A stretch of DNA of 64,000 nt, taken from NCBI GenBank assembly GCA_033398695.1, contig CM065801.1, positions 55,314,358-55,378,357 on the forward strand, written 5' to 3'. The DNA is from Orobanche coerulescens (taxonomy: Eukaryota > Streptophyta > Magnoliopsida > Lamiales > Orobanchaceae). Position 1 is the stretch's first letter. Each line of letters begins with the position of its first letter. A program made the position numbers and the translations under genes. This document shows positions 44,815 to 55,743 of this stretch, in pieces. The notes beneath the pieces are model-generated. The model saw nothing but the letters and a program-made list of their open reading frames with translations. It did no database searches and was not told the DNA's origin.

Positions 44815-46031
44815 GAGACCTTTGAAAGGTGTTTCTATCGGTTACTTATTGTGTTGTTACCTTGCTTCTATTGTTGCGAGTTTCGGGGACGACACTTCTT
44901 TTATAAGAGGTTGAATGTAATACCCGTATTATTTTTGACTTCTACACTTTCCCTTTCTCAATTCTAACGACTCGCTCGTGTTCGTTGATACTTTCTGAAC
45001 TTGATCGGTATAACGGTTTTCATCGTTTGAACGGGTTGTGACCTTGTTTTGGATCAATCTGTTTATCATTGTGACTTTATCGAGTTCGGTTTGATTCTTG
45101 TGAACCTTGTTCGAAATTAACGTCTTTTAGTTTCTACAAGTTCTTTTAATATCTTGAGTTGAAGTGTGAACTTTGGGGTTGTTGTTCGACTGTTGTTGTT
45201 CGATTATTGTTGTTCGATCGTTGTAGTTCGATCATTATTGTTCGATTATTGTTATTCGATTGTTTTTGTTCGATCATTTTGTTCGATTGTGTTGTTCGAT
45301 CATTGTTGTTCGATCATTATTGTTCGCTCGCTGTTATTCGACCGTTTTTGTTCGATCATTGTGTTCGATCGTGTTGTTTGATCATTGTTGTTCGATCGTT
45401 GTTATTCGACCGTTTTTGTTCGATCATTGTGTTTGATCGTGTTGTTCGATCATTGAGATTCAATCGTGGTTTCCCGATTGTTGAATGCCTGATCTCATTC
45501 AGTGAAGAATTGTAGTTCACCGTTAGTCAGATGTTTCAATTACGGTCAATTGGCACACCGAGCCGTGCATTGCGAGATGGTAACTGAGAGGTTCGGGGAC
45601 CGAGTTTGTGTCTCTGCTCCGAAGGGACACGGAGATGCCTAGTGAGGTTTTTGAGAATTTCGGCGTGGTCAGAGTTCTTCGTGGTCATCCTTGCGGATCG
45701 TTTTGTGTTTATGTTCTATTTTCTTGACTGTGCGTGTTTCCTAGTAATAGGTACTTTTGTTTTATGATTTTTTGGACAATTGACTTGATTGCGTTATCTG
45801 TTTGGCGATGCTTGGCACTTGTTGATTGTGTTATGCCCCTACTTGTGGCATTGTGATGATTGTCGTTGAGCGTGTTTCCACACCGTATGTTCCTTTGTGT
45901 TCTTGTAACATCTCGCCGTTGGGAGTAAGCTATGCATTCTCGTGTATCTCGTTGAGATATTCCGGGTGGGATATTGTTCCTCCCTACTTATTTTTAAGTT
46001 TCGGGACAAAACTTCTTTTAAGGAGGGTAGT
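44815..46031 (+). other. G internal region 3' of mini-gag, with LTR-start relic
   Basis: Has a pre-PPT-like hairpin (GAGTTTCGGGGACGACACTT, about 44878-44897), a purine stretch and an LTR-like start TGTAATACCCGTATT at 44916, although the true 3' LTR begins only at 46032. The TTCGATC minisatellite (45175-45470) lies between. The real hairpin is at 45996-46014. Confidence 0.7.
45175..45470 (+). repeat. TTGTTCGATCATTG minisatellite
   Basis: About twenty copies of a 13-16-bp unit built on TGTTCGATC with TTGT or ATTGT spacers. A few dispersed copies of the same word (complement TCGAACAATC) exist at the equivalent place in H (about 490-560) and C (about 13740), so this is a local expansion in G. 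Confidence 0.9.
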
Positions 46032-47229
46032 AGGTAATATCTGCAATTCCGATTTTCGGTAAATTTATTTTTTGGCAGGAGTCCAATTTAACGGCTCGCT
46101 TGTGACCATTTCGTCATTCTGAGAATGATTAATTCTTCACTTTTTGACATCCGAGTTCGTTTCGGTGTTGTTTTGCTGATTTCCGTGCTTTTTGGCGACT
46201 TTTCCGCATTTGAGTTCGATTCATGCGAATCTCGTTCGAAATTGTTGTTTCGTGTTCCCTGTAAGCCCGTTTAACTTTGTTAGACGTGTTGTGAGCTTTG
46301 GTTTGGTTATTCGATCACGTATCGTAATTTTCAGGCATTTTGGGCCATTTTGTAATTTCCCAAATTTGTGGGTATCCGTCTTCGTATTTATTGTTTCGAC
46401 TCTTTCCATGGTCGCATGTGAGTTTGGTCAGAGATCAATCTCTTAGTATGATCATATTATGGAGTTTTCCGTGTGTATCTTGAACTTGCAGATTTGGTCA
46501 GAGAAATCCGTCGTCGTACCCATTTTTGAGGGTACTGTTCCTGTTATTTCTGAGTCGTTAGCGCACGCTACATCCTGGTGGTTAGCGAGCGCTAAGGTGC
46601 AGTAGTTAGCGTACGCTATGGGTTTGGTAGCGCATGCTAACTGGTAGTTCGAGGCAGTCCATGAGCTACTGGACTGGGACTGGAGTCTCGTTAGCGCACG
46701 CTACGGTTGGTGGATAGCGCGTGCTATTGTCTGCTTAGTGCACGCTATCTGTCCTTTCTAGCACAAGCTACCTGGTAGGTGCAGATTTGTCCAGGATCCA
46801 CTAGACTGGATCCGTCACACGTTAGCGCACAATACGCTTATTGGCTAGCGCATGCTAACAGTGTTGCAGGCGGCATGTTTTGGAGCGTTGATCCCATTAG
46901 CGTGCACTAATGGTGTTTAGCGCACGCTAATAAACTGTCCAGTATAAATATTGGACAGTAGGCCTTCTTTATTATTTCTCTTTGTTTTTCTCTCCTTTTC
47001 ACTACCGGTCGATGGGACAAGCCTCTGAGGAAGATATGGAGCGACCTCCATCTTCAAACATCATCTTGGGATGGATTTATGTGTGGTTAACATCATTTAA
47101 TCCATTGTTCTTCGCCGGATCAAAGTATTTTTCTTAGTTCCCTAGAGTTGACTTTTTGGGAGTTTTATTCTTGATTTCATTTTCCTTTCGGTTTTGATAA
47201 ACCGATTGTTGTCTAATGATGTTGTTAAA
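46032..47229 (+). repeat. 3' LTR of element G, 5' part
   Basis: Begins AGGTAATATCTGCAATTCC (the TG start has decayed). The first roughly 450 bp match C' (58858-59230) and the complement of C's LTR start. It then carries the TAGCGCACGCTA array, not C's CGGCCGTGTC array. It ends at the D insertion. Confidence 0.82.
46558..46950 (+). promoter_or_regulatory. G LTR promoter: about twelve TAGCGCACGCTA-type palindromes and TATA
   Basis: Copies run from 46558 to 46930, ending 13 bp before TATAAATA (46943-46950). The TATA lies in the loop of the inverted repeat CTGTCCA...TGGACAG. Confidence 0.75.
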
Positions 47230-47454
47230 TGTAATATCCAGAATTTCTATTACTATTGTTTAATGTTATTTTATTCGAGTTTTGTTGTACAGTGTGGAAT
47301 CTGTACAATATGGATAAAATAATTGTAGAACTGAGACATCTATATTGGTATAATTGTCGTACTTGGTCGAAAAAGGATATAGTGTGTCATGTATACGTAT
47401 CTAGTATGTTGAGACGATGAGCAAGATCAGTGTAAATGGCTAAGTGTAGCATTA

Positions 47455-47965
47455 TTAGCGCACGCCAATAATCATGTATAGCGCACACTATCGTACTGGT
47501 TTAGCGCACGCTAAAGGTAAAAGGCAGCGCACGCTAGTGCAGAACAGATAAGAAGGAATCTATGTGTGGGCCAGGCCACTTTCGGCGCATGTTCTGATTA
47601 GTCAACTGATGTTTGTCGCAAAGGATTAGCGCAGGCTAATGCCTGTTGCTAGCGCACGCTAATATCAGTTGGTCAATAGGGAATCTTGGCTTTATTGGTT
47701 GCTTTCGGCATGTGGGGTCACGAGCCTATTCGGGGTAGGTGCAGACTGTAGAAAGTCAACTACGATTAGCGCACGCTAAGATACAAGATTTTGCCTGCGC
47801 TAGACAGTGTAGTTTACGTACGTTATTACATGGGCATTACATACATAAGCTGATGTGCGGAGCAAGTCAGTAGCCTATGGACCACGATAGCGCACGCTAA
47901 CGAAAGAGAGTTAGCGCACGCTAAGCATGTAACGTACGTTAAATGAGGACGTTAGCATATGCTAA
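47455..47965 (+). promoter_or_regulatory. D LTR upstream palindrome array
   Basis: About twelve copies of the TAGCGCACGCTA word with variants (including TAACGTACGTTA), ending directly upstream of a TA-rich TATA region. Confidence 0.78.
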
Positions 47966-48673
47966 TAATATACATTATATATATGTGTAGTTGGGCATTA
48001 TCATTCATTCCGTTCATTCCTTCCTTGCAACCGAGAGAGAGAGTTTTTAGAGAGAAGTTTGAGGTTCCAAACACTGAGAGATGATGATCATTAACAAAGA
48101 TTAAGCTGAGGAATATGGATTAAAGTCTTGTTCTTGAAATTATTGATGATTCTTGGAATGAAGTTGATTGTTCTCCTTCATGGTTCGTCTATACAATGTA
48201 ATAGTTCTTCACTTTTGGATTTCGTTTTGGATTGGAGATTTACGTTGATGAATATCATATAAACAAGTTAATAAGTATGATTATGAGATGGATTACCGGA
48301 TTATGATGTTGTTGTTATTAATATATGGATATTGATGTGATTCGTATGGTTTGAATCGTGTTGTCCGTATTCTTGAGATAAGTTGGTTAAATCTTCTCCT
48401 CAGTTTCGAATGTTGATGTTATTGTTGATAATTACTCCATGTAATGATAGATTATGAAAGTATTGTTACGTTCTTAAGGTTTCATGATGTTGATATTGAG
48501 GAAGATGATATATGGATATAGGACTTGGATTGTAAGTTGAATGATTATTTATATGTTAAAGGATATCGGATTTCGCTGTTTTGATAGCTTTGAACATGGT
48601 TTAGAATCACTTAGTGTTCTTGATAATCGCCATATGTTGATTCGGTATCTGAAAAACATGCATCTATACAGCA

Positions 48674-48765
48674 TTAGTGCACGCTAAGCTTACGGGCTAG
48701 CGCACGCTAACGGGAGCTACTTAGCGCACGCTACGTTATGCGTTTAACGTGCGCTAAGTAGGCAG
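48674..48765 (+). repeat. D LTR downstream palindrome array
   Basis: Four copies in about 90 bp, 0.7 kb downstream of the TATA region, as in element A. Confidence 0.8.
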
Positions 48766-49566
48766 ACAGTGCAGTATTTTCGTGTTGTGGTTGTGAATTT
48801 GTACTAGTTTGAGTTGGATTGTTCAGACTTATGTTTAACCGAGATGTCATAGAACCGTTGGGTTTGTGGATTGGTTATGTCGGTTATTGATTGTTACCGG
48901 ATTGTTGTTTATTAATTATTGCCATAGGTTGTGGTAAGTGATCAATGATTAGAACCATGCTTTGCGGTCGTATTCCAGAATGTTCGTAGATTGCATTGAT
49001 CAGGGTCGAGGGACTCGTAGATGACGACAATGGATTTGGTAATGACTTCATCGGTATCGAGGCAAGTTATTACTTGCTCAGTTGTAATGTTTAATGAATG
49101 GTTTCAGTTTCATTTCGTTTATAATGCATATAGCAATGATTATTACTGCAAATTCTGGAGATTTGGTTTATGTGTTGTCTTTCCGATTCTGGGAGTTAAA
49201 TCATAATGTATATGCTTTATCTCGGTTATTGGAATATTCGGGTATCAAGGTTACGTTGCTAGAAAGATGGGAATATGAGTATCTATAGTCCATGGTACGT
49301 TTGGGTCGCCGAGCATTGAGGATAATCACTGGTGATGATTTGACATCGAGATTTCTCCTGAAGGACTCGTGACAAGTATCTTAGTTTGATTCAGTTTAGC
49401 ATTGGTGTTGTTGATCAGGCAGGTTGTCATTCATGTTGCTGAACATGAAGTCGCCCTAGTTGTGTCATCATAGCGTCGTTCATGTTTTGATTCATATGTT
49501 GTTCATGTTGATGAACATATTGAGTTGCATATGTGTAAGCATAATTGCATTGTTTATGTTGTAAAT

Positions 49567-49760
49567 GATCCGATGGGGTCATGAGGATCTATGTTGAGGG
49601 TTCTGGATCGGATGTCCACTATGCATTGGTCCGACGGGATCATCATGGAGATCTATGCTGAGGGCGCTGGATCGTTGGATAGGTTTTCCACCATGCGTTG
49701 GTCCGACGGGATCAGCATGGGGATCTATGCTGAGGGCGCTGGATCGTTGGATTACCCGGT
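49567..49760 (+). repeat. 72-bp minisatellite in the D LTR
   Basis: Same unit as 32161-32345, three copies, with a partial fourth at about 49855-49900. Confidence 0.82.
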
Positions 49761-50856
49761 ATTGTGTTGATGGAATCATGTGGATTCACATCATTGATTT
49801 TATCATGTGTTGTTTTGTGTATATGTATATTGTTGGTTATCCACCTCGTGTTGATCTAGTAGGATCATCTTGGGATCTATGCTGAGGGCGCTGGATCATG
49901 GAATTTCCATTAAGTATACACTGTTATTGTTTTGAGCATATTGACGTTGTCATATGAGTGCATTGTAGGTCTTGTGTTAGGACCCTGTCCGTATGTTGTT
50001 GATCTGATCTTAGATTAGACTGACGTGATTTCGTCGTGACAGTTCATATCTTGAGGTATGTTCCGTATTTCCTTTGGTAGTCATCTTTTGATGGACAATC
50101 GGTTATCATCTTGGGATTTGATGATGCTATCCGATGGATCGTATTGGTCAGAACTGGTATATTTCCGTATCGTGAGTTGGTTATTATAGTTTGAGAATCT
50201 TGAGTATTGTTCGAGGTACAATACAGATATTATGTTCGAGTTTATTAGTTAATCGAGTACGAGATCTGATGAGAATTATTTGAGTAAGTAAAGTTACTAC
50301 GATAAGATTACATTGGTCGTATTCTTATTTTGTATTCTCATTGGTATGTAGTTATTAATGTGATGTGACGGTTATCATTGTTGGATATTATGGCTGACCC
50401 CGTCGTGGGCTTTCTTTTTAGGTTCTTTGGATATCGAGCTTGTAGCGGTCGTGGAGAGATGAGCTTCCTGGAGGATACTGGCTAGGGCATGTTTTTGTAT
50501 TGAGTTTCCTGATCAGTTGTTGCATTCTGCTGCTAGAGTACTTTTAACTATTGTCTTTTCCGCTGCGTGAGTATTTTGATATGACCTTTCGTTTCTGGTA
50601 ACTTGAGTTACTTTGGATATCATTTTCTGAACTATTGAGTTTCGGCCGTTTGGCCTCGCCCTTTTAAAAACGGGATTTTAAGACGGTTTTGCTAAACAGA
50701 TTTTATATAGTCTTCTAATGTTTTAAAGATAGTACCGTCGTTAGACTGTTGGGCATTTGTAAATGTTTGCGAAAATTTCTTTTAGCCTTGTGGGTTCCAT
50801 TTCGGGGCCCACGACGCTGTAATATTTCCGGTTAAATCTGGGGGTGTTACAGAATA

Positions 50857-50868
50857 TGGTATCGGAGC
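50857..50868 (+). other. Primer-binding site of element D (one mismatch)
   Basis: TGGTATCGGAGC, one base off the initiator-Met complement TGGTATCAGAGC. F has the same variant. Confidence 0.8.
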
Positions 50869-53232
50869 TTAGGTTGAGAAAACCTAGGCAATCGGGTCGA
50901 GTTGGGTCGTGTTTTTTGTCGCGTCATTCGAGTTGTCGATTGAAATATATTAGAGCCGTGAGTTTTAGTTGTTCACTCAGGCTTGTACGTTATGGGATTT
51001 GCCAGTATAGTGCTGGGCTTGTTATAAGCTTTTACAAATGGTACTAACGTATTTCTTCGGATAGAAATGTGTCGTGTTCTCGAGTTGAACTGATTTTTGC
51101 AAAATGCGTGTTTTGAAAATATTTGTGTCAAGTATTTTCTTGAGTCGAGACATGTGCCAGTATCACGGGGAATCTTCGGCTTCACGATCTGTAAGTATTT
51201 GGATTTTTGAATTTCGTTGAGATTTATTGCCGTTCTAATTTTATACGTTTTGAGATTCAGCAGATATTATGTGTTACAGTATAAGGTGACAGAGTTGGGA
51301 CAGGATTGATGATCTTGAGGAGTTATGATTTTGAGAATCAGTATGTTGGTTAGATTTTGGAACGGAATTACATATTCGGGAGAAGGACTATGGATTGTTG
51401 AGAAGAACATGTAGTCATGTTAGTTCATTTTGTGATATATGAACTGCTTTTGAGCATTTGAAAATGATACTTTTCAAAATGAACGTTTCACGGATGTTTT
51501 ACGGAAAATGATTTTTGGGCCGAGACCCAATCGATTTTGAAATGGTTTTATAACTCAGGACTTGGGGTCCGCAAGGAGTTTTCTACTTTTTAAACTTCTT
51601 GTAATTTGGAATGAGATACGGGCTGAGACCCTAATGTTTCAAAAGACTTTCCTGTTTTCTAAAACTCTCGAGATTTGTAAAATACTTTACCAATCGTTTA
51701 TCTATTTTATTTCCGCCTTTCGGAGTTTTGGTTTACCTATTCAAATGAAACCTCTCGGGAAGTCTTTCGCTGTGTTTGATTTGTTGATTATTCTATGTTT
51801 TGCCATAACAGATTTGAAGTAATCCAGGATGGGTTAATGATAGACGTTGCGAGTCATATGTGGAAAAGGAGTTTTTGGTCGGAATTTATATATTGAGATT
51901 TTGGAACTCTATCGTGTGTTTTTCCGCTGAAATATCAGTGGATATTGGTGACAAGCCGAACTGGTATACAGGAGTATGGACGTAGTCGAGCATTTGCATA
52001 GTTTTCATTTTAAAACTTCGAAATTGTGTGGATTCGAAGGAAACTGTTATCGAATACTTGGCACCAGCGAGCCGATTTAATTTTTAAAATTGATTTCGTG
52101 GTCTTACGAAAATTTATGTTTTGAGTTTTGAAATTTTTGAAAGAACTTTTGGAAATTTGTCTTTTGACGAGACTATATGATTTCAAACTGGTTTTGAAAA
52201 TATGATCGATATAAATACGCATTTAGTGCATAATTCATATCATGGTGAAGTTCTGAGTTTGACTCACGAACTGGATAAGACATCAGTACGGTACGAGGAA
52301 AAGAGATCCGAACTTCAGTATAGTAGTTTGGTTATCCAGGGATGATCGGTTGAATTATCGGATAAGAGAATTATATGCTGCGTATTGTAGATTCGGGTAC
52401 AGAATATGATTTTGGAACTTAGGATTTCATGAAACTGAAGAATATGTGCTATGTGATTCCATTGGTATGGTAGTAGCGCGCTTTTATCATAGGTGATTTT
52501 TGAATGATTTCTTTGTAAGTGTAGTTTTGGGGATGGTGACCCCATGCTAGTTGTTTTGGATAGTGAGTGGTCGTTCCCACTCCATGTATGGTTGAATATG
52601 TTCGTCGGTTTGTGACTGGTTGTTCGTATGCCGAGTAGTATGTTCACCAGTCGGGTATGTTTATTTAGATCCACTGTATGTGATTGGTTTGTCGTTTTGA
52701 GAATGTTATTCTTTTGTATATCTATTTCTGTGGTTCTGTGTTGACCATGTTGGAGCTTACCGTGTGAAGGTATTCTCGATTATCGTTGATTGTTCGTTGG
52801 TCATATTAGAGTTTATCATGATGATATTCTCGGTTAATTTATTGATTGATCATTGTTGGTGATCATCTGAGCGTTCGGATTTTGTGCTGATGTTTCGGGA
52901 TCTGTGTCGTTGTTTCACAGATGTATCGTGCATTATTGATTTGTATCAGGATTTGGACTTGATTGTGCGATCATGCAGACAGGTTTTGACACGGATAGAT
53001 TATTTCATCCGAAGATGATATATTTTATTAAGACTCATGGAATTGTGATTGATAGTATCTCAGGAGATCGTCGACTTTGCGCATTTGTAAGTGTGCTGTT
53101 TTGGTTATTCAGTAATAATGACGATCGATCGTTGTCGTGATGGTTTCGGAATATTTTGGTTGAACGATTTGTTTGTTTTTCTATAACGGCTTGCAAGTTT
53201 CGAGGACGAAACTTATTTTAAGTGGTGTAGTA
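50869..53232 (+). other. Internal region of element D
   Basis: No gag or pol. ATGCCGAG at 52629 may be a gag start relic. A pre-PPT hairpin, AAGTTTCG-AGGA-CGAAACTT, is at 53195-53214. Confidence 0.7.
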
Positions 53233-53976
53233 TGTAATATCCAGAATTTCTATTACTATCGTTTAATGTTATTTTATTCGAGTTTTGTTGTACAGCGTGG
53301 AATCTGTACAATATGGATAAAATAATTGTAGAACTAAGACATCTGTATTGGTATAATTGTTGTACTTGGTCGACAAAGGATATAGTGCGTCATGTATACG
53401 TATCTAGTATGTTGAGACGACGATCAAGATCAGTGTAAATGGCTAAGTGTAGCATTATTAGCGCACGCTAATAATCATGTATAGCGCATGCTATCGTACT
53501 GGTTTAGCGCACGCTAAAGGTAAAAGGCAACGCACGCTAGTGCAGAACAGATCAGAAGGAATCTATGTGTGGACCAGGCCACTTTCGGTGCATGTTCTGA
53601 TTAGCAACTGATGTTTTTCGTAAAGGATTAGCGCACGCTAATGCCTGTTGTCAACGCACACTAATATCAGTCGGTCAACAGGGAATCTTGGCTTTATTGG
53701 TTGCTTTCGGCATGTGGGGTCACGAGCCTATTCGGGGTAGGTGCAGACTGTAGCAAGTCAACTATGATTAGCGCACGCTAAGATACAAGATTTTGCGTGC
53801 GCTAGACAGTGTAGTTTACGTACGTTATTGCATGGGCATTACGTACGTAAGCTGATGTGCGGAGCAAGTCAGTAGCCTATGGACCGCGATAGCGCACGCT
53901 AACGAAAGAGAGTTCGCGCACGCTAAGCATGTAACGTACGTTAAATGAGGATGTTAGCGTACGTTAATAATATACA

Positions 53977-54021
<45 letters not shown>

Positions 54022-54073
54022 TGTATATATATATACGTTAAATGAGGATGTTAGCGTACGTTAATAATATACA

Positions 54074-54139
<66 letters not shown>

Positions 54140-54752
54140 AGTTGGGCATTATCCTTCATTCCGTTCATTCCTTCCTTGCAACCGAGAGAGAGAGTTTTTA
54201 GAGAGAAGTTTGAGGTTCCAAACACTAAGAGATGATGATCTATAACAAAGATTAAGCTGAGGAACATGGATTAAAGTCTTGTTCTTGAAATTATTGATGA
54301 TTCTTGGAATGAAGTTGATTGTTCTCCTTCATGGTTCGTCTATTCAATGTAATAGTTCTTCACTTTTGGATTTCATTTTGGATTGGATATGTACGTTCTT
54401 GAGTTGATGAATATCATATAAACAAGTTAATAAGTATGATTATGAGATGGATTGCCGGATTATGATGATGTTGTTATTGATATATGGATATTGATGTGAT
54501 TCGTATGGTTTGAATCGTGTTGTCCATATTCTTGAGATAAGTTGGTCAAATCTTCTCCTCAATTTCGAATGTTGATGTTATTGTTGATAATTACTCCCTG
54601 TAATGATAGATTATGAAAGTATTGTTACGTTCTTAAGGTTTCATGATGTTGATATTGAGGAAGATGATATATGGATATAAGACTTGGATTGTAAGTTGAA
54701 TGATTGTTTATATGTTAAAGGATATCGGATTTCGCTGTTTTGATAGCTTTGA
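53233..54752 (+). repeat. 3' LTR of element D, truncated
   Basis: Matches 47230-48598 but is longer because of TA expansion and a tandem duplication around 53940-54125. Confidence 0.88.
53936..54127 (+). repeat. Tandem duplication with (TA)n expansion in the D 3' LTR
   Basis: A roughly 95-bp block (ACGTTAAATGAGGATGTTAG through a long TA run) occurs twice. The 5' LTR has one copy with a short TA run. A short TG run follows. Frames through the TA tract (Ile-Tyr repeats) are not genes. Confidence 0.9.
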
Positions 54753-55269
54753 TACTGCACTCACACACACACACTGCCCCACATTAAAAAAAAAACACAC
54801 TACACACATAAACACACAAACTGCACACACTGGGATATATCCCAGTGATTGAATGTATTACTTACTTTGGGATATATCCAAGTAATCATCTGTTTGGATT
54901 TACTTGTATGCATACCCCCCATCACCTTATACGCGGTCACGGCACTGTTAGAAAGAAGTACTAATGTATTATGAAATGAAAGTGTAATATATATTTTTCA
55001 AGTAAATACTACAAGTTAAAACTTCCTTCTGTACTATGGCCTTAATGTGATTGTCGGGCTTACGGTGTAGTGAGCAAAACCACACAACTTCTCCTTTTGC
55101 GGGAATAACAACCAAAAGTTGCCAATGCTCACTGCATTAACAAACATATTACAAGTGGGGGGAGGGCTGGGATATTTATTTTTTCCATAACCAATCTAAA
55201 TACATATACTTACATAATTATTAATATAGAAAAATCTACAAAGACAAGAAAAAAATATTACGACTTTTA
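54753..55269. other. Unassigned stretch with CA-rich start
   Basis: ACACAC-rich 54755-54830, then two copies of TGGGATATATCC-like palindrome sequence (54831-54895). AT-rich beyond. Origin unknown; probably remains of the transposon to which the Ulp1-like fragment belongs. Confidence 0.45.
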
Positions 55270-55743
55270 GAGAGAAAAAGAGAGTAGTGAGACGAATGTT
55301 AGATCTTACTCATGATGGTAAGCTCCAATGTATATATGTTTTTTGGCATCCGACATATGCGAAGTGATGTATCCGGAGGCCTCCTCTCCCTTATTTCCCA
55401 TATTTTGTATGGATTAAGGATCAAAATATCCATACAAATACTCATTCATCGTGCCCACATTCAATTTCGATAAGTACCTAATTTGTTAAACAAAATATTA
55501 ATATCTTATTTACATTCCAAACTATGAATTTTTGATAAACATACATAAATATGCATGTAAAGAATTACTTACAAAGTCCAAAACTGTAGAATCGATAAGC
55601 TAAGCCACCGCTTGTCTTGAATGATTTCCAAAAGATCATTGTAACTTATGTACAAGGGAACGTCATCACCACCACAGCCAAAGGAAGCTGTATCCCATGG
55701 CACCTGTAACGGGTCACTAAAGAGAGTCGACGCAACACTAAAT
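55270..55743 (-). pseudogene. Fragment of a transposon-associated Ulp1-like gene
   Basis: Minus strand, two blocks separated by an AT-rich intron-like gap. One is 55757-55569, with DDVPLYISYNDLLEIIQD and RWLSLSILQFW. The other is about 55450-55310, with LSKLNVGTMNEYLYGYFDP, a stop, and then GNKGEEASGYITSHMSD and AYHHE. These resemble the segment preceding the Ulp1 peptidase domain in plant CACTA/MULE-associated proteins. The catalytic His/Asp/Cys region is absent. A weak call based on recall of the family. Confidence 0.4.

Larger units (their letters stand above)
42797..47229 (+). mobile_element. Element G: non-autonomous plus-strand LTR element, cut by H and D
   Basis: Visible parts: the 3' 331 bp of its 5' LTR (42797-43127; the remainder is to the left of H), a perfect primer site, a 2.9-kb internal region with a 56-residue mini-gag, and the first 1.2 kb of its 3' LTR (46032-47229) up to the D insertion. 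No pol. Its LTR ends belong to the same family as C. Confidence 0.85.
47230..50851 (+). repeat. 5' LTR of element D
   Basis: TGTAATATCCAGAATTTC...GGGGGTGTTACA. Two palindrome arrays (47455-47965 and 48674-48765) flank the TATA-like TATATATA near 47977 in the same geometry as element A. The 72-bp minisatellite of A reappears at 49567-49760. Confidence 0.9.
47230..54752 (+). mobile_element. Element D: non-autonomous long-LTR retrotransposon, 3' truncated
   Basis: 5' LTR 47230-50851 (3622 bp, the longest here), primer site, 2.4-kb noncoding internal region, and the first about 1.5 kb of the 3' LTR (53233-54752). The alignment between the LTRs stops abruptly at 54752. The flank before the 5' LTR is TTAAA (47225-47229); no right duplication exists because of truncation. 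Confidence 0.9.

Noticed and set aside
54042..54267. Open frames rich in Ile-Tyr repeats
   Set aside because: These are translations of a TA microsatellite.
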